Source: Microbacterium arabinogalactanolyticum (GTDB taxonomy: Bacteria; Actinomycetota; Actinomycetes; Actinomycetales; Microbacteriaceae). From it: a stretch of 64,000 nucleotides of DNA. Each line of letters opens with the position of its first letter. Position 1 is the stretch's first letter. A program made the position numbers and the translations under genes. A model generated the notes under the pieces. That model was not told where the DNA came from, searched no databases, and saw nothing but the letters and a program-made list of their open reading frames with translations. Positions 61,011 through 64,000 of the stretch are shown one piece after another. The DNA lies in assembly GCF_030268005.1 (NCBI RefSeq), contig NZ_BRZC01000004.1:1064885-1128884 (forward strand), in the 5' to 3' direction.

Positions 61011-61540
61011 CCGCGCCTCATTTCAGGACGGAATTGTGTTTCGCGGACAGAATCGACCTTCTCGTGGTAGGTGGAACCACGCTTGTCCGCCTCCGTCGGC
61101 CACTCCGCTACTCGGCCCATCAGATCATCCCGTGAAGCAACGATTCGGGCTGGGTTGCCTGCCACTACGGATCCAGGAGGAACGGACTTGGTGACGACCG
61201 AACCCGCGCCGACGATGCTTCCGCTTCCGATGCGGACGCCCGGCATGAGTATGGCTCGCGCGCCAATGAAGCAGTCGTCGCCAATTGCCACCGGCGCGTA
61301 TCGATAACGTCGGCCTCGATCGTCCGAGTACAACCAGCCCGTTCCATCGTGTGTGAGTACAGTCACTCCAACGCTGACAGTTGTTCGATCGCCCACGCTC
61401 ACCAGCCACGGTTCGCTCGCCGCGAGATTCGAATATATCCGACAGCCGACGCCGATCGTGACCCCTGCGTCTCGCGACGCAAACTCATCCCCCTTGAGCA
61501 TCTTCAGTAGGCGATACCGAAGAAATTTCCAATCTGCCAT
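61007..61540 (-). CDS. left-handed beta-helix (hexapeptide) acyltransferase
   Basis: 177 residues. Hexapeptide turns run from VTIGVGCRIYSNLAASEPWL to APVAIGDDCFIGARAILMPG, VRIGSGSIVGAGSVVTKSVP and PGSVVAGNPARIV, the WcaF/Maa/serine-acetyltransferase pattern. The catalytic His would be in VTVLTHDGTGWLY. It likely O-acetylates a sugar of the repeat unit, using acetyl-CoA. It is the first gene of the coupled minus-strand unit. Confidence 0.9.
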   Translation of the reverse strand: MADWKFLRYRLLKMLKGDEFASRDAGVTIGVGCRIYSNLAASEPWLVSVGDRTTVSVGVTVLTHDGTGWLYSDDRGRRYRYAPVAIGDDCFIGARAILMPGVRIGSGSIVGAGSVVTKSVPPGSVVAGNPARIVASRDDLMGRVAEWPTEADKRGSTYHEKVDSVRETQFRPEMRRG

Positions 61541-61583
61541 CGTTCAGCCTCCGCCCATCCCCCAGTGATTCGAAGACGATCAG

Positions 61584-62501
61584 TCAGCGATCTCTCCCCT
61601 GAGCATCCGGCCTTCGTGTTGTTTCTCGCATCGCAGCGATCAGTCCATCCAGCCTACCCAGTGCCGACTGGACCCCGACTCGCCACCTCAGTTGACGCCG
61701 CAGCGACAGGATGATCGGTCCGATGATGGCGCGTATGCGACGCCCCACTGGGAAGCGCCAGTGTTGCAGTAAGTAGCCGTACCCGTATCCATAGCCTCGG
61801 GCTTTGCTTGCCTCTGCGCCTGGAGACAGCCCGTACCCTTGGGTCACTCCCATGACTCGGAGTTCTGGAAGCCACCGGACACTCAGTGGGCCTCGTTGCA
61901 TCATTCGCAGAAGCAGATCCGTGCCTTCGCCGCTCTGCCGCTTGCCCGATGAGCCTGTGCCGATCATCTCGTCGAAACCTCCGACTTCAAGTAGCCGCCG
62001 CGCCGAGACAGTCATGCCAGCCTCGATGATCGAAAACACCTCGGCCAGTGTCAGCTCGGGTGGGCGAACAGCCGGTGCTGCATTCCTGACACCGAGACCA
62101 TCCACGTAGCTCATCGCGCCGACATCAGCACCCCCCAAGTATTCACCGAGCCGCTCAAGAAGTCGCTCTGGGTAGGTCGAGGTGTCATTCGGGAACAAGT
62201 AGTGGGTGATATCTGACGGAGATGCATTGATCGCATCGTTACGCCCGGCGGAGAGCCCACGACTTTCCGTCCTGGTCAGGTGGATAGGCAACCGGGACTC
62301 GAACTCCCTAACAACATCGGCGACAAGGGTAGAAGTCCCCTGGTCTGCGATTCCAACCGCGTAAGGGGGTTCGGTCTGTGTAGCGAGGCTCTGAAGGAGC
62401 TCGCGAAGTTCCGGGCGCATACCCAGAGTCGAGATCATCACGCCGAATCGCGGACGCGAAGCTCCGTCGGTCTGTTCTTGTCTCGCCGCTTCCTGGTTCA
62501 T
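61584..62501 (-). CDS. glycosyltransferase family 2
   Basis: 305 residues, GT-A fold: FGVMISTLGMRPELRELLQS, GIADQGTSTLVADVVREFES, TESRGLSAGRNDAINASPSD, THYLFPNDTSTYPERLLERL (metal site N-D in place of D-x-D), GGFDEMIGTGSSGKRQSGEG then TDLLLRMMQRGPLSVRW. The frame ends in a basic tail. No clear ribosome site before the ATG at 62501. It lies 43 bp before the acyltransferase gene, probably in the same transcript. Confidence 0.87.
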   Translation of the reverse strand: MNQEAARQEQTDGASRPRFGVMISTLGMRPELRELLQSLATQTEPPYAVGIADQGTSTLVADVVREFESRLPIHLTRTESRGLSAGRNDAINASPSDITHYLFPNDTSTYPERLLERLGEYLGGADVGAMSYVDGLGVRNAAPAVRPPELTLAEVFSIIEAGMTVSARRLLEVGGFDEMIGTGSSGKRQSGEGTDLLLRMMQRGPLSVRWLPELRVMGVTQGYGLSPGAEASKARGYGYGYGYLLQHWRFPVGRRIRAIIGPIILSLRRQLRWRVGVQSALGRLDGLIAAMRETTRRPDAQGRDR

Positions 62502-62688
62502 AGCAATCGATCAGATCGTACCGACGTTCACCTCATTCAAACGTCTCGTGGCGCGATCTTGTCACGCTCAGACGCAAAACCAGTCGCTCGATTGCTCGCC
62601 CATCGCACTGCGCGGAGGAACTCAGCACCCTCAGCGACCTTGACTGATCCCCCATCCGGACAACGATCATCCTGTAGAGGAGCTATCA

Positions 62689-62860
62689 GTGGAACGCGCT
62701 CTCATCGCGAGCATCACTGGTCAAGACGGCGCGCCCGATGACGTTTACAACCTGGCCGTGCAGTCCCACGTTCGGGTCTCGTTCGGCGAGCCGGAGCACA
62801 CTGCCAACACCGCCGGCACGGGAACCATCCGATTGCTCGAAGCAGTAAGACTCCCCGCGG
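62689..62860 (+). pseudogene. gmd: decayed GDP-mannose 4,6-dehydratase gene
   Basis: Reading from the GTG at 62689 gives [20 protein letters not shown] then [20 protein letters not shown] and [13 protein letters not shown]. Intact Gmd has ALITGITGQDG at its start and, about 70 residues later, P-D-E-I-Y-N-L-A-A-Q-S-H-V-x-V-S-F, then T-L-R-L-L-E-A-I-R. So both blocks are here, but the stretch between is deleted in frame, and everything after LLEAVR (catalytic Y-x-x-x-K and the C-terminal half) is gone. AGAGGAGC still precedes the start. It cannot be active. Confidence 0.85.
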
Positions 62861-63108
62861 TTGTTTCCCTGACTCTCAGTTGGGCCAACCTCATCTTGAT
62901 CGAGTTTCTGAGGTGTGCGGCTGCAGAGCATGCTGTTGAGGAGATATGCATGCCGCCGACTCACGTGCGAGAATGAGCGCGATGCTGAGCGCACCCGTTG
63001 CGCGGCGTCATCGCGAGGCCGACCGAGGGGGTCGCCGCTTCGAACCACCGACGCGCGAGGGAAACGCGTTGTGCCTTGGGGACGGCTGAAGATGAGTGAG
63101 CACACAGT
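62861..63108. other. gene-free remnant between the gmd fragment and sugar transferase 2
   Basis: No coding sequence could be recognised in six frames. Together with the gmd fragment this makes more than 600 bp (62502-63108) without an intact gene, which looks like a deletion or recombination scar. The base composition rises back to high GC from about 62990. Confidence 0.5.
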
Positions 63109-64000
63109 ATGAGCGTCATGTCACACGCGGCATCCGCGACGACACGCGTGGAGCGACAGCAGCGCCGGTACAGCACCCGCCTTGCGATGACCGACACCGC
63201 GGTTGTGATTCTTGCAGTGTTCGGAGCGCACCTTCTGCGGTTCGGCTTCAACAACGAACCGCTGACGATCGGCGATCGCACCTTCGATGTCGAGATCGGC
63301 TACGTCGTCACCTCACTTCTGTTCGTACTCGGATGGCTGGTCGCGCTCCAAATGTTCGGCACGCGCGAGCCGTCCGTGCTCGACGGCGGCTCGACCGAGT
63401 ATCGACGCATCGTCGACGCGACCATGAGAGTCTTCGGCGGGATCGCGATCCTGGCACTTCTTTTTCAAATCCAGTTCGGCCGGTTCTACCTGCTGATCGC
63501 GCTGCCGTCAGGCTTGCTACTGCTGATACTCACTCGATGGCTGTGGCGAAACTGGCTGCGTCATCAGCGGAATGCCGGTCACTTCCTTCAGCGCGCGATC
63601 GTGATCGGCGACCGCGAGAAGGCGACTCACATCGCCGACAAGATCGTCAGAGAGCCGCAGTCCGGCATACGCATCATCGGCGCCGTGACCACTCACGGCA
63701 CCCAGGAGCCGCTTCTGAGGGACGTGCCCGTGCTCGGCGACTTCGATGAGGTTCTCGACATCATCGACTCTCACAACGTCGACTCAGTGATCCTCTCCAC
63801 ATCCGATGCGATCACTCCCAAGCGCACCCGCAAGTTCGGCTGGGCGCTCGATCAGAAGCGCATCGGCCTGATCGTCGCTCCGGCACTCACCGACATCGCC
63901 GGTCCTCGCATCCACACCCGACCGGTCGCCGGCCTCCCGCTGATCCATGTGGAGTACCCGCGCTTTGAGGGCCGCCAGCGCATCGCCAAGCGCACCTTCG
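63109..64000 (+). CDS. initiating sugar transferase 2, 3' end cut by window edge
   Basis: 297 residues are visible. TRLAMTDTAVVILAVFGAHL, LRFGF, then RAIVIGDREKATHIADKIVR, VDSVILSTSDAITPKRTRKF and APALTDIAGPRIHTRPVAGL, PLIHVEYPRFEGRQRIAKRT parallel the gene at 32760-34274 along the whole length, for example TDIAGPRIHARPVAGLSLIH there. The catalytic domain begins just before the edge. Start: ATG at 63109, or the ATG three codons later, which has CAGTAT 7 nt upstream. It would initiate a second polysaccharide. Confidence 0.9.
   Translation, partial: MSVMSHAASATTRVERQQRRYSTRLAMTDTAVVILAVFGAHLLRFGFNNEPLTIGDRTFDVEIGYVVTSLLFVLGWLVALQMFGTREPSVLDGGSTEYRRIVDATMRVFGGIAILALLFQIQFGRFYLLIALPSGLLLLILTRWLWRNWLRHQRNAGHFLQRAIVIGDREKATHIADKIVREPQSGIRIIGAVTTHGTQEPLLRDVPVLGDFDEVLDIIDSHNVDSVILSTSDAITPKRTRKFGWALDQKRIGLIVAPALTDIAGPRIHTRPVAGLPLIHVEYPRFEGRQRIAKRTF

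Noticed and set aside
62861..63108. A small coding gene (for example from 62915) between the gmd fragment and sugar transferase 2
   Set aside because: The frames are short, Arg rich, without ribosome site or family match; remnant DNA is more likely.

Overview
The window looks like a chromosomal segment of a high-GC actinobacterium, most likely the family Microbacteriaceae and plausibly Microbacterium. The basis is the strong GC bias, the many GTG starts, the actinobacterial housekeeping gene order, an orphan groES under CIRCE control, and many genes with a TAnnnT box 6-7 nt before the start codon (leaderless transcripts). The genus is an inference; no rRNA or other marker is present.

Positions 1-24100 hold core genes. 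They are a truncated GPH-type sugar transporter, an OsmC protein, a DUF2277 protein and guaB; a branched-chain amino acid ABC operon (livH-livM-livG-livF) facing its separately transcribed binding lipoprotein; rarD; groES; a class I methyltransferase; a six-gene overlapping operon tsaB-rimI-tsaD plus three membrane-protein genes, two of them tandem paralogues; a Sel1-repeat protein; the operon acpS-alr-tsaE; then glmS, coaA and ppx.

Positions 24197-55190 hold a large exopolysaccharide/capsule locus: a low-molecular-weight tyrosine phosphatase, two Wzz-type bacterial tyrosine kinases, a polyprenyl-phosphate sugar transferase that starts glycan assembly, about ten glycosyltransferases, an ABC exporter, a Wzy-like polymerase and a UDP-glucose 6-dehydrogenase. 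Mixed into it is an unusual set of genes not normally needed for polysaccharide: two cassettes of a PF14907-like nucleotidyltransferase plus a small PqqD-like protein, an HPr-kinase-like P-loop protein with a PqqD-like C-terminus, a MauE-thioredoxin fusion, two paralogous AraC regulators, a signal peptidase I and three small exported proteins sharing an RRT-x-x-K Tat-like leader.

Positions about 55190-62860 are visibly poorer in GC and almost lack the GCATCCG/CGGATGC heptamer common elsewhere. They carry a second polymerase, a Wzx-like flippase, glycosyltransferases and an acyltransferase, and end in a decayed gmd gene. This looks like a horizontally acquired, strain-specific polysaccharide module. 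The window closes inside a second initiating sugar transferase, so two assembly systems appear to lie side by side.

Regulation visible in the sequence: two CIRCE operators before groES, near-perfect palindromic terminators between convergent genes, many leaderless promoters, a shared face-to-face -10 box between a PqqD gene and an AraC gene, and RNA hairpins in several leaders.
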